Below, piece after piece: positions 1 to 52,630 of a stretch of 64,000 nucleotides of DNA. Origin of the DNA: Crambe crambe (taxonomy: Eukaryota > Porifera > Demospongiae > Poecilosclerida > Crambeidae); NCBI GenBank assembly GCA_963924555.1, contig OZ004589.1:1178001-1242000 (forward strand). Reading direction: 5' to 3'. How positions within the stretch are numbered: the stretch's first letter is position 1; every line of letters begins with the position of its first letter. The translations under genes were made by a program, and so were the position numbers. The notes beneath the pieces were generated by a model. It had not been told where the DNA came from and did not search any database. It worked only from the letters and a program-made list of their open reading frames with translations.

Positions 1-798
1 GTATTCTCAGACTGCTGCCTAAACCCTATCCCAGTTTTGGAACTTAAACCCTATCCTGGACCCTATCTTGAATCCAATTGCCAATGTTTTTGAACTCTGA
101 ACTCTGAACCCTGCAGCTCTAGTTTTAAGATGAGCATGTCCTCAGAATACCCACCATCACTTGAGTCTTGGTCCTGAATGAATCTGCTTGTCCTTGAATT
201 ACTGTTTCCAATGTGGTAATAGGGTTATCTCTACCAAACTTCAGCCCTCTATAAACAACCAACTGCTAACTAATTTTTGTGGGTAGCAATATTTATCCAG
301 CGTGACTGGAACTTCCAGGAAAGGAACTACTACTCGTTAATTCTTCTGTGCACTAGCAAAGTGATACACTGCAATAAACATTGTAGAATTCAGAGGAAAG
401 CTCATTAGTTGTGAGGCAAGGGGACCTCGTTAGTCTAGATGTATTTTCATTTGTAAGAAGTTCTCTGGTTAGTCGATCCCCTTCCAGAGAAGGTAGGATA
501 AGGTTAAAAATTGATGGATACTTTTCATTTGTAAAAAGAACCTGTTCTCTGGCTAGTCCATCCCCTTCCAGGGAAGAATACTTTTGTAAAGTGATCTTTA
601 TTTCTTACTGCATTAAGTTATGTGCATCGTGTGGCTGCAGCAGCTGGTATGTCCCTTACTTCATTAGCAGGGACCCACTACATCACACACAAAGGCCCCA
701 TTAATGATAGGGCCCCTTATTTAATTAGCAGGAACCCACCCTTGAAATAACCAAAGGCCCCATTAAATTGTGTTTACTTGATCCATCATTTCTTATAA

Positions 799-921
799 CT
801 GCTATAACTTTCTTAATTCTTAACCAAATTTAAAATTTCAAAAACCAGCTCATAGAGTGAGTGATCAGCTCTCTGCTGGTGTTTTAAATTTGAAATTTGG
901 TCAAAAATTGAGAGAAAATTG
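799..921. mobile_element. MITE-like palindromic element, family A copy 1
   Basis: The left arm reads ctttcttaattcttaacc and the right arm ggtcaaaaattgagaga, which are near reverse complements. The core contains gatcagctctctgctgg. The same core and arms recur at 44120-44233 and 54131-54246, so this is a dispersed non-autonomous element with no coding capacity. Ends are approximate. Confidence 0.7.
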
Positions 922-1332
922 AGAGATATGACAAATCACTGAATGAAAAGACTATAATGAGGTGTGCATATGTAGTGACTTGAGTTTGCAAGGTGTGCGA
1001 GAACAAGTTTTGTACATTGGAACCTCTTACAGAGACAAGTTGGGGCAAAGTTCCACCGTACTTTCCAAAAAGACTTGTGCCTCGGATCTAGGAGTTCACA
1101 TACCTTAGAAGCATAGTAGTGACCATGGCTATAGATGTCACATGCCACCTAGATCTGAGACCAAAGAAATTGTGCATAATTTGAAACTACTCATTTTGTG
1201 CATTCCATATTACTCTGCCCCTATATTCCAATGTGTGGTTGTGATCATACCATCAACGTGATAATGGTGCCATGTGCATCCATAGTGACATCCTGTATCA
1301 TAGAGAGAGAGATGCCATCCATAGTGATATCC

Positions 1333-1336
<4 letters not shown>

Positions 1337-1397
<61 letters not shown>
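1337..1397. repeat. (GA)n microsatellite
   Basis: Near-perfect AG dinucleotide tract of about 60 bp in the non-coding flank of the Rab gene. The open frames across it encode only Arg-Glu or Ser-Leu repeats and are not genes. Confidence 0.97.
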
Positions 1398-1401
<4 letters not shown>

Positions 1402-3477
1402 AACCCGTAAAAGTGGTCTTATTTGGGACAGTGAAGCACTGATTTGAGGTTTCAGAAACACCCGAGTTGGATATTTCTGAAAGAGATTTCACCGTGTGCA
1501 TTGCAATTAATCTTCTTAAAGAACACTGTATCATTGTTCTATCTAAGCCACACAATAATGGTCAGGAATTGAATCGAGTGAAAAATTTTACACTGTGTGA
1601 CACTTTAGTTATGTTGGAGTATGTTACTGTTAATGTAATTGTAACTCCAGCAGCTGCAAGCATTTCTGTTTTGATGAATGGAGTGGCCTGTTCAGATTTG
1701 TGTTGTGGTCTCATCCCTGGAGTCATTCCATCTGCAGAGATTAGGACGTTGGTACAAGAGGGAGAGGGAGAAGGGGGGATAGGGCTAGTTAACTTTTAAT
1801 AGAAGCTAGTATCTCCCAAGACTTTCCCCCTGGATGGAAGTTAACATATTACTGAAGTTTTCAGGTTGGTTGACCAGTAGAATTTGCGCATGTGCAAGAT
1901 AAATTCAAGCGAGCAAAAATACTGTCATACAAAATGTAATGCTCTTAAATTTTGCGAGCACAAATTTAATTCTGCACTGTTGGCAAATTTTGTGTCGACC
2001 AACCTGAAAACCTCAGTATGCTTTTGTTTTTTTATCTTCTGCCCCTGGACATGCCATGTCAGCAGAGAAGAAAGAACAGTATTGCACAATAGCCTTGTCC
2101 TGTCAACTTGTAATGTCAGCATGTAGTTGACATGTAACTTCCATGACTTTTCTGGGATGTAGCTAGCTATCCAGAGACTCTGTGGATGTGGTGTGATAAA
2201 GCAGCCCTACAAGTGATGTGGCTATGGTTCCTTGAAGATGGACATAAACAACTTATTTCCTTGAAGACGGACATAAACAACTTGTTTCTTGTCCATCTGG
2301 TGTTGCATGTGGTGTGTTATTAGACATTACATCATTGTGTTGTAGCTATGGTTCCTTGAAGACGTAGGACATAAACGTTAAACAACTTGTTTCTTGTCCG
2401 TCTCTAGCTCTGGTGTTGCATGTGATGCTATTTTTAGACATTACATCATTGTGTAATCTTGGAACACTTGCTGAGTGGCAGGTGTGCATTTTTTTATGTA
2501 CCTCTCAATTCCAAGTTTTTGCTGACCACGTGTGACACACTAAGCTTAAGGCAGACAAAGTCAACAACTGCATTACCAAAGGGTTGTTATCTTTGCAACG
2601 CAACAAATACTAAATCATCCGTGGGCTAAAATTAATAAAGAGTGTGCCTACTGTGTCTGTTTGACAAGCAGTGGACTTGTGAATGATTTCATATGAGCCA
2701 CACTTCTTTTCCACACCTTTCTAACAACTTATGTGGATTGATTATAATTCCATTGTACAGGTGGGAGATCCCCTGTAATCAAAACTGATATTCCTAATGT
2801 CCCTAGGGAATTCTCTAGTCCCAAACGGTGTGTGTAGCTCATGTGTCCATACCTTTACTGCTGTGGCTACCAGGCAGTGTTCCATTGTCCTTACACACTT
2901 CACTTCATCACATGTGTAGACCATTGCAATTTAGCCTTTAAAAATTAAATTTTAGAAAGCTCTCTATGAGAACTGTCTTTCGTAGGTTATCAAGCTTTAC
3001 TTTATCATTCAGAGAACCCTTTTTTATACCAGCTGTCCAAGTCAGAGCTAGGATCAGCAATCCAATTTGATTGGTCATATGTCTGATATTCCATGACCTA
3101 CAAACAATAAATTTCTTGAAATTGAAATGACCTATTAAAGTTTTGTTGTGTCTTTAGAGTCCATAAGACTATATTAGGGTGGAGTCTGCCATTTCTCTCA
3201 AACATCTGTAACCTTTTCCTGGTGTATTAGGTCTGGTGCATGAGGCTGTTGCCTGGGTAGCTAGGCATATAGCTGCCGAAGATTGTTGCAGCTGTGTTAT
3301 GGAAACTATGGTCACATTCTTTCACAAACATACCCTGACCTGTTATGTAGACAACGGAAAATGAAAGTACATGGTGATGGAAGAGGCGAGAGTGGGCAAG
3401 AGAGAAAAAAATATTCTAGTTCTCCTTGCTGCAACAGTGCATGGAATGAGGATATCCCTACTAATTAGTTTTGATTT

Positions 3478-3479
<2 letters not shown>

Positions 3480-3560
<81 letters not shown>
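3480..3560 (+). repeat. (CT)n tract ending at a splice acceptor
   Basis: About 81 bp of CT dinucleotides run directly into the AG acceptor at 3561-3562 of the Rab switch II exon. The microsatellite therefore forms the whole polypyrimidine tract of that intron. Confidence 0.95.
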
Positions 3561-3561
<1 letters not shown>

Positions 3562-3562
3562 G

Positions 3563-4299
3563 GAATGACAAACGGATCAAGCTGCAGATTTGGGACACAG
3601 CTGGACAAGAGCGTTATCGGACCATTACCACTGCTTATTACAGAGGAGCCATGGGCTTCATCGTCATGTTTGATCTGACCAATGAGGAGTCCTTTCAAGC
3701 TGTCAGAGGATGGTGAGTACTTGATAGTCACATGATTATAACATGACAGTACAGTGTACTAATACTATAGTCTTTCATATATCTACCCTTTACCTATTCT
3801 TTTGTATATCTTTACCTTGGAACCTCCACTTGGGACTTAACATCTTATCCTTTGTAGAGAGGTTGTCCTCTTTTGGAGGTTATTTTGTATGCAAAAGGTA
3901 CTTTTAGATTGTTGAGTGGTTTGTCCTCTTTCAGGATGTTCTTTATCGGAGATTCCAACTGATTATTCTATCCTTTACTCCTGCAGGACATCAACCATCA
4001 AGGACCTCTCTTGGGAGAATGCTCGTATGATTCTGGTGGGCAACAAAAGTGATTTGACAGAGAATAGAGCCATTAGCTATGAGCAAGGCAATGAGCTGGC
4101 AGAGTCGTTAGGCATAAAGTACTTTGAAACAAGTGCAAAGGAGAACACAAACATCAAGCAGACTTTCGAAGCACTCGTGGACGAGATCTCAGAGAAGATG
4201 GCAGAGAGCATCGAGAAAAATCCAAACTTTCTTAGCAGGGGCTCACGGGTACGAGATTTAGAGTCGTCAGAGCAAACTAAATCCAATTGCAGCTGCTAG
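3563..4299 (+). CDS. Rab3-like small GTPase, 3' exons only (5' partial)
   Basis: Exons are 3563-3712 and 3987-4299; splice phases match and together give the last 153 residues. Rab GTPases cycle between GTP and GDP on vesicle membranes to direct docking and fusion. Visible motifs in order are the G3 box WDTAGQE with the Rab switch II run [14 protein letters not shown], the G4 box NKSD, and the G5 box ETSAKEN. The protein ends in CSC, a double-cysteine prenylation signal. Phrases such as [10 protein letters not shown] and NIKQTF best match Rab3; Rab8, Rab10 or Rab26 types are possible alternatives. The P-loop and switch I coding exons are absent from the window, because the first exon here begins inside an Arg codon after a long (CT)n acceptor tract. 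The intron 3713-3986 holds a copy of the dispersed 'GGAACCTCC' element. Confidence 0.9.
3817..3958. mobile_element. Dispersed intronic element, family B copy
   Basis: Sequence of the type GGAACCTCC... TTGTCCTCTTT... is shared with stretches at 55138-55266, 59272-59427, 59953-60072 and 60850-60957. The ends of the best copy carry AGTGGAACCT-like inverted repeats. There is no coding capacity. Ends are approximate. Confidence 0.55.
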
Positions 4300-4348
4300 T
4301 GCAATAATAGCATTTTAATTCTACACAAATTCATGGATAGCATTTAAT

Positions 4349-4354
4349 AATAAA
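4349..4354 (+). promoter_or_regulatory. Polyadenylation signal of the Rab gene
   Basis: A canonical AATAAA lies 49 bases after the Rab stop codon within an A/T-rich stretch. It is the best placed signal for the 3' end. Confidence 0.6.
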
Positions 4355-5280
4355 ATAATTACTTTCACTACATACAAGAGAATTGTTTTGTTGTCCCCTT
4401 TTTCTTCTTTCTTTTATTCCTCCCTCGATCATTTTTTTTTATCAGTCATGCAGCTGCTCAACTGTCACAAATGCATCACAACCTCAAGCATGTCACTAGA
4501 TAAAGATTTTTGTGTATCGATGTATATTGACTGCATAGCATTTATACACATGCACCAATAATAGGGTATGATTCTGGTGACCCTTTACCACAAATCTGAG
4601 TTTCCTAATTGGAGGGGTTGGCTCATTCATGAAATGGCACACCTGAAGAAGAGATAGCTAGCTGAAACAATACACCTGGTTCAGAAGCATGTGCAGCTAG
4701 CTAGCTAGCACAATACCCTTCCACCGACACTTTGAAGCGAGATTGTAAGCTAGAGTCTAACAGATTGAATGGAGACCATACACATTAGCTAGAGACCGTA
4801 TAGCATATATAACGTCCCTAGATTCTCACTAGCTACATTTACATTGTGGTAAATAGCCACTCCTCCCTTGTAATGGTTAGTAGCACAGCACAGGCTGGAG
4901 AATAACATTTTCTATAATTATACCTGTTTATTGCATACCCTTGAGTTAGTCAGTAATAATGATTTTTCTGCATGATAGACAAAATGAATTTAGAGTATAT
5001 AAAAATTATGTTATACATATTATGACCAGTGAAAATAGAGCCATCATAATCATTATAAAAAGAACATCTTTAATATTTTGCACATTTTTACACAAAATAA
5101 AAAATTTTTTAATTTCAGTTAAAAAAAGATGAAAGTTTTCCTTTGCTTATCGATCCAGATGCTTTGATAAGTGAAAAATGGTTGAGAAGAATATAGGAGT
5201 CATGTGATCATTAGAGTTGCCATAGTAACAGAGAACTGAATTGTAATGAGAGTTAATTTGCTATGAACAGCATCAACTGG
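4355..5280. other. Intergenic spacer between two convergent genes
   Basis: A/T-rich DNA between the 3' ends of the Rab gene (+) and the KSR-like gene (-). No supported exon is seen. A TTTATT at 4927-4932 would be an AATAAA on the minus strand and could end the KSR-like transcript. Short AGCT-AGCT runs occur near 4693-4708. Confidence 0.5.
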
Positions 5281-10171
<4,891 letters not shown>

Positions 10172-10710
10172 GCTATTACTATTATAATTATTAGCTACCT
10201 GGCCTGTTTTGTTCTTGCAACTCTTAGCTAGCAGCTTACACTCAGCTAGATAGCACAATTCTGTCGGGTCTAAGACAGCTGACCGGGCTTTTGTAGCTAG
10301 CTAAGCGAATTCAAAACAGGAAGTGAACTCAGGAAATGCAATAATTGGATGACCAGCGTGCAGTTGAAGTTCCACTGGCTGTGCAAACATGCTTTAAAAA
10401 TTCCCAAATTGTGATGGGACACTTTTCTTTATTAAAATTAATGCTGTCATGTGCACAGGGGGAACTTTAATGGCGTAGTAACAATCGTACATAAGATGTA
10501 TCAATTAAAAGATATGGAAAGTTTATAGAAATAACTGAATGATAATGACTGTGATGATGATAATTATAATGACAATAAAAAATAGCCATCCTATTCATAA
10601 TCAATACAATTATATTATTCCAAGTTTCCAATTAAAAATGTAGTCATTATTCCAAGTACAGATTGACTAATGAAATAAACTAGTTTGTCCACAGCTGAAA
10701 CAGTTGCTTG
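10172..10710. other. Spacer between LAP and KSR-like genes (head-to-tail)
   Basis: This 540-bp stretch must hold the LAP 3' UTR and the KSR-like promoter and 5' UTR, all on the minus strand. A TTTATT at 10428-10433 reads AATAAA on the minus strand, 278 bases after the LAP stop, and is a plausible poly(A) signal. No other motif is clear. Confidence 0.5.
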
Positions 10711-38762
<28,052 letters not shown>

Positions 38763-39098
38763 CACGTCTGTCGTTTATCTATGCTCTTTGCCTTGTAAGA
38801 GATTTTAGCAGCTGGCTAGCTAACGAATACACGCTATAGATAGTAACTAACTGTCACCTAGCAGAGCGGTATGAAAATTCCACTTCTGAAATTTTGATTA
38901 ACCGCATAAATCACCGCGAAAACTTAATTGAGATTCATTAATGATATTCACGACCAATTATTAATTTGGCTTGGTCAATTGCGCATGCTCAAAAAGGCTT
39001 CAGCATCAATAAATTTCATACACCATACAAGAGATAATGAAATATATACTCTATATTCAGAAATTAAAAAAATTCCACAAAATAATACTAAAATTAGT
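38763..39098. other. Spacer: LAP promoter and ADAP-like 3' UTR
   Basis: A/T-rich 336-bp spacer between two minus-strand genes in head-to-tail order. No clear TATA box, initiator or poly(A) signal is recognised. Confidence 0.45.
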
Positions 39099-46455
<7,357 letters not shown>

Positions 46456-48131
46456 CTATTGAAAGAAAGCATAAATGGTGGATCACAGCCAGAATATTAG
46501 ACACATCTATTTTGGCCTTTGCCTCGGCACCGAAGTGCCAAGGCGCAGGGACTATGATCTATGGTACATATGTCTTATTAGTAGCACATGCAAATGATTA
46601 TACACATGCACATGACCTTAACCTTGGCATGATGCAGAAGTTAACAGTCGTTTGAGAAAGTACTGGGAGCAAGAAAGCCTTAGGTAGGCAACGAAAGCAG
46701 AGGGTACAAAGATCATCTGAATAGGCAGCAAGAGAGCCTAACAGTCATAAGAAAGCAGAAAGAGATTTAAGCAGCGAGAGGCAGTAGGTAAGTTAACAAT
46801 CGTACCAGAAGCAAGAAAACCAACATGAAAGCCATAAACAGCGAGAGCAGAGGGTATACAAAGCTCAAGATTTAAATTCAGCAGCAAGAGAGCCTCCTAA
46901 AATAGCAGGAACAGAAGCTACAAAGTCACGAAGTCCTGAGAAAGCAGAGAGTTAATAAAACTAACCACCACAGCTAAATGCTAACTCATTGATGTAATAA
47001 TTATAGAACAATAATGATATGCATGTCAGTCTTCCTATATTATACATACCTACAAAAAATAAATCAGTGACAAGGTAACCCCAAATGATACTATGTGCCG
47101 AGGCATCAAGTCTTTTAAAAGATAAACTTGTTAAACTTTGGCTCACCTAACTCTAGTGGCCATGGTCTGGAAATCTGCTCTAGAGATAGTCTACATGATG
47201 AATGTGAGAATCGATTAGCTCTCAGCAATAATTGCTTCTTCAATGGAGTGTGCATGCAGTTTAAAGATGTGTTTAAAGTGAAGGTCACTGTGTTCTATAA
47301 TGGTTAGGGCACTCCATTAATACCTTGAATTGCTGAAGCAATTTACTATGTGGTCATTTTACATCATAAGATTTAACCGAGAGGCACGTCGTTATGGAAA
47401 CAATAACTACATACTATAGATGTCTGCATCACTATGTTCCTGATTCAGATAGATTGGTTTTTGATATGCCCTGCATTGTCTAAACTATTCAAGCAGATGA
47501 GAGGTTTGGCTATGGACAAATGATGGGTTGTCATGTACATAGCAGTGGAGCACATTGAAACTTGACTGTTTGCTAAGGACCTGACTATGTGTTCTGTTTC
47601 ACTATGCAGAAATGAGGAGATATCAGAGGCACACTAGAGATGCAGGAATGAAGATATCAGAGGTACTATTAACACACAATGTACTATAAGCTCCAGACAA
47701 AAATCTTCATACTGTAACACATGGGGGAGAGTTATGCATAACATAGATAATTTATGATTCCCTAGTTCATTAGTCCACTAGGAAGAAGTGGGGGTACCAG
47801 TAGTGTACCAGTAGTAGTAGTAGTGTACCAGGAAACACTTGCAGTCAGTGTCTCTATTGAATGAGCCATGGAGGTGGGTGGTATAGTACTTTGATGATCA
47901 AGTATTCATAGCATGGGATTAGATAGTCCTCTTTGATGATAAAGTAGCAAGATCCACTTGTGTGATTTTTATAGCCACTAATGGCAGAGAAACACAGAAA
48001 GATGAAAACTTTACTCAAAAAGAAAGAAAACAATAAGCACATTACCATGGCTGCAGTCAACACACTCAAATAATAAACTGGAAGACCCTATATCAGACCC
48101 CGAAGGTCAACCCTGAAATAGTGAAAAATTC

Positions 48132-48172
48132 CTATGTAGGGTTAATCTGGAATGGACGTGGCTTCTCTCATA
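48132..48172. repeat. Dispersed repeat end, family C copy 2
   Basis: Near copy of 43336-43374 in the same orientation, about 85% identical by eye. Confidence 0.65.
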
Positions 48173-48707
48173 GGACAATACAAACTATGACTCTTCTATT
48201 CTTGCTACAGGCTCAACTAAACTGCTTACATCTGGAAAACGATGCAGAAGATGATGCTATGTCTGCTCAAACTCTTCCAGAACAGCGTCAACGATCGGCA
48301 CCAGCTGCCATCTAAATCTAAAATTATTATGATTCGTTCATCATCATCATCAGATTCATCTTCTTTGATGGCTGTAACTTCATGATCCTTTCACTTACGA
48401 CAATCAAATTCATATCAATTTGTACAGTAATGTGCTTTTACCATCGTTATCCACACAGTTTTCCTCCAAAATAATCAGTCATATGGAACGACTTTTCATT
48501 ATGAATGATACTATGTCAAATTAAAACAACATTTGCATGCGTGTCTGTCACGTGCACGTGCGGGTACCAGCCAGAGATATCAGTGCTAGTAGTTAAAACA
48601 TGAGTTGATATAGTAAGTGAAGGTCATTAATAAAAAAATATTGACTAAAACAAGAGTTGGTACAGTAAGTAAGTAAGTAAAGGTCATATAAAAAGCAAAC
48701 AAACAAT

Positions 48708-48930
48708 TATGCTAAATAAAAAGGCCATGTAGGGTTAGTCCGCAGTTTCTGTGCCTTCAATGATAATCCCTACATCGCTGCCTAAACCAAGCAGAACACT
48801 TCTATACTGACACGAATAATTAAAGCAGCTTGGTGGGAGGCAGTGATGTAGGGATTATTATTGAAGGCAGCATAATTGTTCTATAGGTAAAAGTACAGAC
48901 TAACCCTACGTGGCCTTTTTATTTAGCATA
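48708..48930. mobile_element. 223-bp palindromic MITE-like element
   Basis: The terminal arms tatgctaaataaaaaggcc plus atgtagggttagtc are inverted at the other end with one mismatch in about 33 bases. A second inner inverted pair (ccttcaatgataatccctac against gtagggattattattgaagg) makes most of the element self-complementary. There is no open frame. The target-site duplication is unclear. Confidence 0.85.
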
Positions 48931-49528
48931 TTTTTTTTCCCCTTTCACTTGTAATTGTTATAGTATTAACATACTTTGTATGCCTTGGGACATTGTCATA
49001 GCGATGACAACAGACTGAAACTATTCCTCTAAAATCAGGGCACCTTTCTTCTAGTCTCTAAGTGTCCAGAGGAGGTAAGAGGTTGATTCCAACATAGCAG
49101 TGGAAGTGAATGCATCAGGGTTCACCATAGAGTCCAGGTTTAAGGGTTATTTTAACTGTGTTTTCCCATGCTGAGGATTTCTATGGAGCATGTCATACCT
49201 CAGTAAACTCTTGAAGTTCCTATTTACACATGCTCACTTAACCCTCCACACACTGCAAGAGTTATAACAGGAACTGTTGTTGGTTTGTTTAATATCCCTC
49301 TCTCTTAGTGGACAGCCGCCAGCTAATTGCCAGCAATTTATAAACAGGTGGTCCCATCTAAACTGAAGTGGGAGATAGGCCAAATAAGGCATTAGTAATC
49401 CCCACCACACCATACACGTTGGTAATCCCACCAAACCACATGTATACTCTATCACACCACTCAAGCACAAGACCACTAATATAATAGAGGGAGTCCAGAG
49501 CAAAGTACATCAAGCCACTCAAGCATAT

Positions 49529-49658
49529 AAATCTCTGTCTGCAGTCTCTATTAGGTCCTCTTTAGTAATCTTAGTAATACTAAAGAGGTCTTTAGTAATA
49601 CTAAAGAGGTCTTTAGTAATACTAAAGAGGACCTAATAGAGACTGCAGACAGAGATTT
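49529..49658. repeat. Long hairpin (130 bp) flanked by a direct repeat
   Basis: The arm aaatctctgtctgcag plus tctctattaggtcctcttta is repeated exactly in inverted form at the other end. The centre has three tandem copies of a 'tttagtaatactaaagagg' unit that is itself palindromic. A 16-bp direct repeat agggagtccagagcaa occurs at 49488-49503 and 49661-49676. Confidence 0.9.
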
Positions 49659-49952
49659 TGAGGGAGTCCAGAGCAAGACTGCAGTTTACACATAATATTT
49701 ATTAACTACTGCAGAGGACATTTTAAAGTGTACATAGAGTCTCTGATTATGTGTGAATGTCTGTGAACCAACCTGGAAACCCTCTGTAGAATATAATTAA
49801 TTAGTGTTAGCAAATGGATAAAAACATTTGAATGGATGATTCTCTCATTAAGCATGAAATGTACTAAGAGTAGAGTAGCTGGATTGCTAACATTCTGCAA
49901 TCTCCTGTACAAGTGAACACATGGTATGGGTATTGATCATCTAATGGAATAC

Positions 49953-49954
<2 letters not shown>

Positions 49955-50010
<56 letters not shown>
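49955..50010. repeat. (GA)n microsatellite
   Basis: 56 bp of AG in intergenic DNA. Confidence 0.97.
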
Positions 50011-50011
<1 letters not shown>

Positions 50012-50574
50012 GCTAGCTAATTTGTGTATTACTGAGCTTCTAATTAGTGGACTTGTCATTGTGCCAGCAAGTGAACACCATTAGCAACAAAATGTTGACA
50101 GTGTAGAGTTAAGTGCGGACCTTATTTTTTCACTATTTAAATTCATGAAATTACCATTCGCAAGTTGACAGTAACACAGAACTACCTACTTTGATCAAGA
50201 ATGGCTACACTTTTGATAAACTAATAATAATCCTGGAGAGTAGAAGACAGGTGTGCCAGACCTTCATTAACTAAACACAACACTTCGATAATAATTTTTA
50301 AAAACAAACGTCCTTATCTAAATTGTATGCAGAGCCTCGTGGTAAAGTGACGTGAAAAAGACTTTCATGATGCATTTTTCAGGTCCAATCCTGCAACAGT
50401 CTTACTTCAGCTGCTTGTGGGAGATGTTAAAATAATTAGAGTTGGCCAATGGACCGTGGCCAGTGACTAACTTCCCATAAAATTGGGAAATAGAACTTGT
50501 TGTTAAAATATTTTCATTGTCTTGTTCAAACAACTCGCAAGAAAATTAGTTACCTTGTCAGGCAGGCTTACCCA

Positions 50575-50815
50575 CAAGGTTGTCCCACTAGACTGTCCTA
50601 CAAGGCTCTATGTCCTACAAGACTGTCCTGCAAGGTTGTGTTTGTCCCACAAGACAGTCCTATAAGGGCACAAGATTGTCCTACAAGGGTGTCAGTCACA
50701 CAAGACTGTCCTACACCAACAAGACTGTCCTGCAAGGTTGTGTTTGTCCCACAAGGGCACAAGACTGGGTGTCAGTCACACAAGACTGTCCTACAAGGCT
50801 GTGTGTCCCACAAGA
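50575..50815. repeat. Degenerate array of 'caagactgtcctacaaggctgtgt' units
   Basis: About ten irregular copies built from cacaagactgtcctac and aaggttgtgtttgtccc phrases. The open frames across it are Cys/Thr-rich by-products of the repeat. Confidence 0.8.
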
Positions 50816-51246
50816 TTATCTCACATTAAATAGCTCTATATGATAGCTCACGACACAGAGGCTGGCTTTCCAGGTACATTGTCCCTAGAAAATGAAACAT
50901 CTAGTACCAGGGACTTCAATCATTATAATTCCTGTCTACACCCACTCTCATAACAGACTCCCACTGGCCGAGTGTATGGCTTGCCAAGGGCTTCACTCCA
51001 ATCTGTACCCCACTTGCCAAGGCTCCATCTTTGCTCCTATTGGCCACATATCAAGCGCATGGGACTGTACCCCTTGCCAAGGTTCCATGTACATATGCTT
51101 CACTTCCTCCTGATAGTTGTTTGCAATACAATCAATAATTTAATTCCTGACCACTTTTACATAAACTTCCTTATTTTCAAGACTGCCATGCCTAACCTAA
51201 CCTAACTATTCACCTCACACAATTACATGTACTTAGATGGTTGGCG

Positions 51247-51412
51247 CCAGGTAATAGTGATGGGCAGGTAATAGTGGTGGGCAGGTAATAGTGGTGGTCA
51301 GGTAATAGTGATGGGCAGGTAATAGTGGTTGGCAGGTAATAGTGATGGGCAGGTAATAGTGATGGGCAGGTAATAGTGATGGGCGAGTAATAGTGATAGC
51401 AATGGGCGGAAA
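51247..51412. repeat. Tandem repeat, 17-bp unit
   Basis: Nine to ten head-to-tail copies of ggcaggtaatagtgatg, with G/A and T/G variants at two positions. Confidence 0.92.
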
Positions 51413-52630
51413 TAAATTGTTGTTAAATGTCTAGATGCTTAAGTCTCTATAGTAGAAGTTAGTTGTAACGCAAAGACAAACCTTCCTTATTATCCCAATG
51501 AAGATAAACCTTTCCTACATTCAGTGATTTCACACCTTATACAACACTAATCAAGAGGTTAAAGTGCATTAGTTATCACTTACATCACCACCACCTCACT
51601 AGACAGTGGAGTGATCATGAATAACCAAGGCACACTCCCATCATCTTGACTACTGGATAGTTAGGCACCAAGACAAAGGGATCTACGATGTGTTTTAAAA
51701 CATGTAGCAGAGGTAGGGCAAATGAGTAACTCAATGCCGATACCAAGCTATTTAATGCCCTAGTGAGGTTCTAATTAGCACTAGTCTTAAAGAATGAGGT
51801 CCAATTTTTTTACTCGTGGGTAAGTATGAGAATATGCCCAATTTTGGGAACACACGTTAGGCTACACTTGCTGATACTCACAATTGTGCTAAGTGTTGCA
51901 TGTGTATTAATCAAACCAAGTTAGAGGGAAAAAAGGTCTCCATTCATCCTCTCACTAAGAGGCAGTTATATGGGAAGGTTGCATCCATTCTTGCTGAAAG
52001 GTCAACTCTCTTATCCTTGGTCAGTACATTCCTATTGAATGGAACTCCAGTGTGAATCCATAGCAGGCCTCTAGTCTTACTCACAAACCTGTACTGCTTG
52101 CACAAAGTGTCCCAAATTTCGCTAAATACTTTAGATTTAAGAGAAATCACAGATGACTAACTTCTTAATGAGTAATAATAAATATTTAATTGTTATCTTA
52201 GCATGGGAGAAAATTTAGCATGTTATTGCATGCACAAATACAAAGTATCAAAATTATAGATCATTCAGTCCAGGAGACCAAACCTCTTTAGAACAAGGAC
52301 CACTTAATGAAGTAGAAGAGATGGACTGATGGACTACTAAACCATATTACAGAGATGGTTGTACTGATTCCAGCCTCTCTCTCCTCTACTAATTGACCTA
52401 ACTCCACATCCCGACACTGAGACATAATTAGGTTAAACTGTGTGTAAGGAACCATGTAAGTGGGTGTACTTTATTAACTGGTGTTGGTTTAATGGAGCAC
52501 TGACAAATTTGAATACCAGAAGGGTACAACAGACTGCTTGCAGGAAGATCTCACAACCTTGCAGAATTAACTGCAAATTGGCAGAAAGAGGTGCAACTTA
52601 TTAATAATTACCTCAAAGCTACTGCTAATA

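Larger units (their letters stand above)
1..3479. other. Non-coding flank or intron upstream of the Rab exons
   Basis: No exon could be supported here on either strand. The P-loop and switch I exons of the Rab gene are not seen, so they probably lie left of the window and this stretch is probably intron plus repeats. It holds a palindromic element near 799-921, a (GA)n tract at 1337-1397, and a loosely repeated block around 2220-2460 built on a phrase about 'gttccttgaagacggacataaacaactt'-like units that occur three times. Confidence 0.5.

Noticed and set aside
1298-1555. Open frames with Ser-Leu or Arg-Glu repeats across (GA)n tracts (also at 3371-3562, 7498-7710, 27845-28138, 31056-31325, 33281-33650, 40302-40484)
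   Set aside because: They are translations of dinucleotide repeats. Where they touch real exons, the exon part is already in the LAP, Rab or ADAP-like models.
1467-1799. 110-residue open frame with phrases like RDFTVCIAI and VTVNVIVTP that recall sponge extracellular beta-repeats
   Set aside because: No splice-consistent partner exon, no clear domain and no conserved cysteine pattern. At best it is a decayed exon.
47130-47175. ATGGCCACTAGAGTTAG with a gtgagc donor on the minus strand, as a possible first coding exon of the ADAP-like gene
   Set aside because: Joining it to the exon starting at 46455 breaks the frame. It could still be part of a 5' UTR exon, but nothing proves it.
48121-48315. 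Possible terminal exon after a good acceptor at 48197-48210
   Set aside because: No upstream exon or donor could be paired with it, and it overlaps a dispersed repeat end at 48132-48172.
50497-50829. Cys/Thr-rich repeated frame 'TRLSCKVVF', looking like a repeat protein
   Set aside because: Product of a degenerate DNA repeat; the unit shifts frame between copies.
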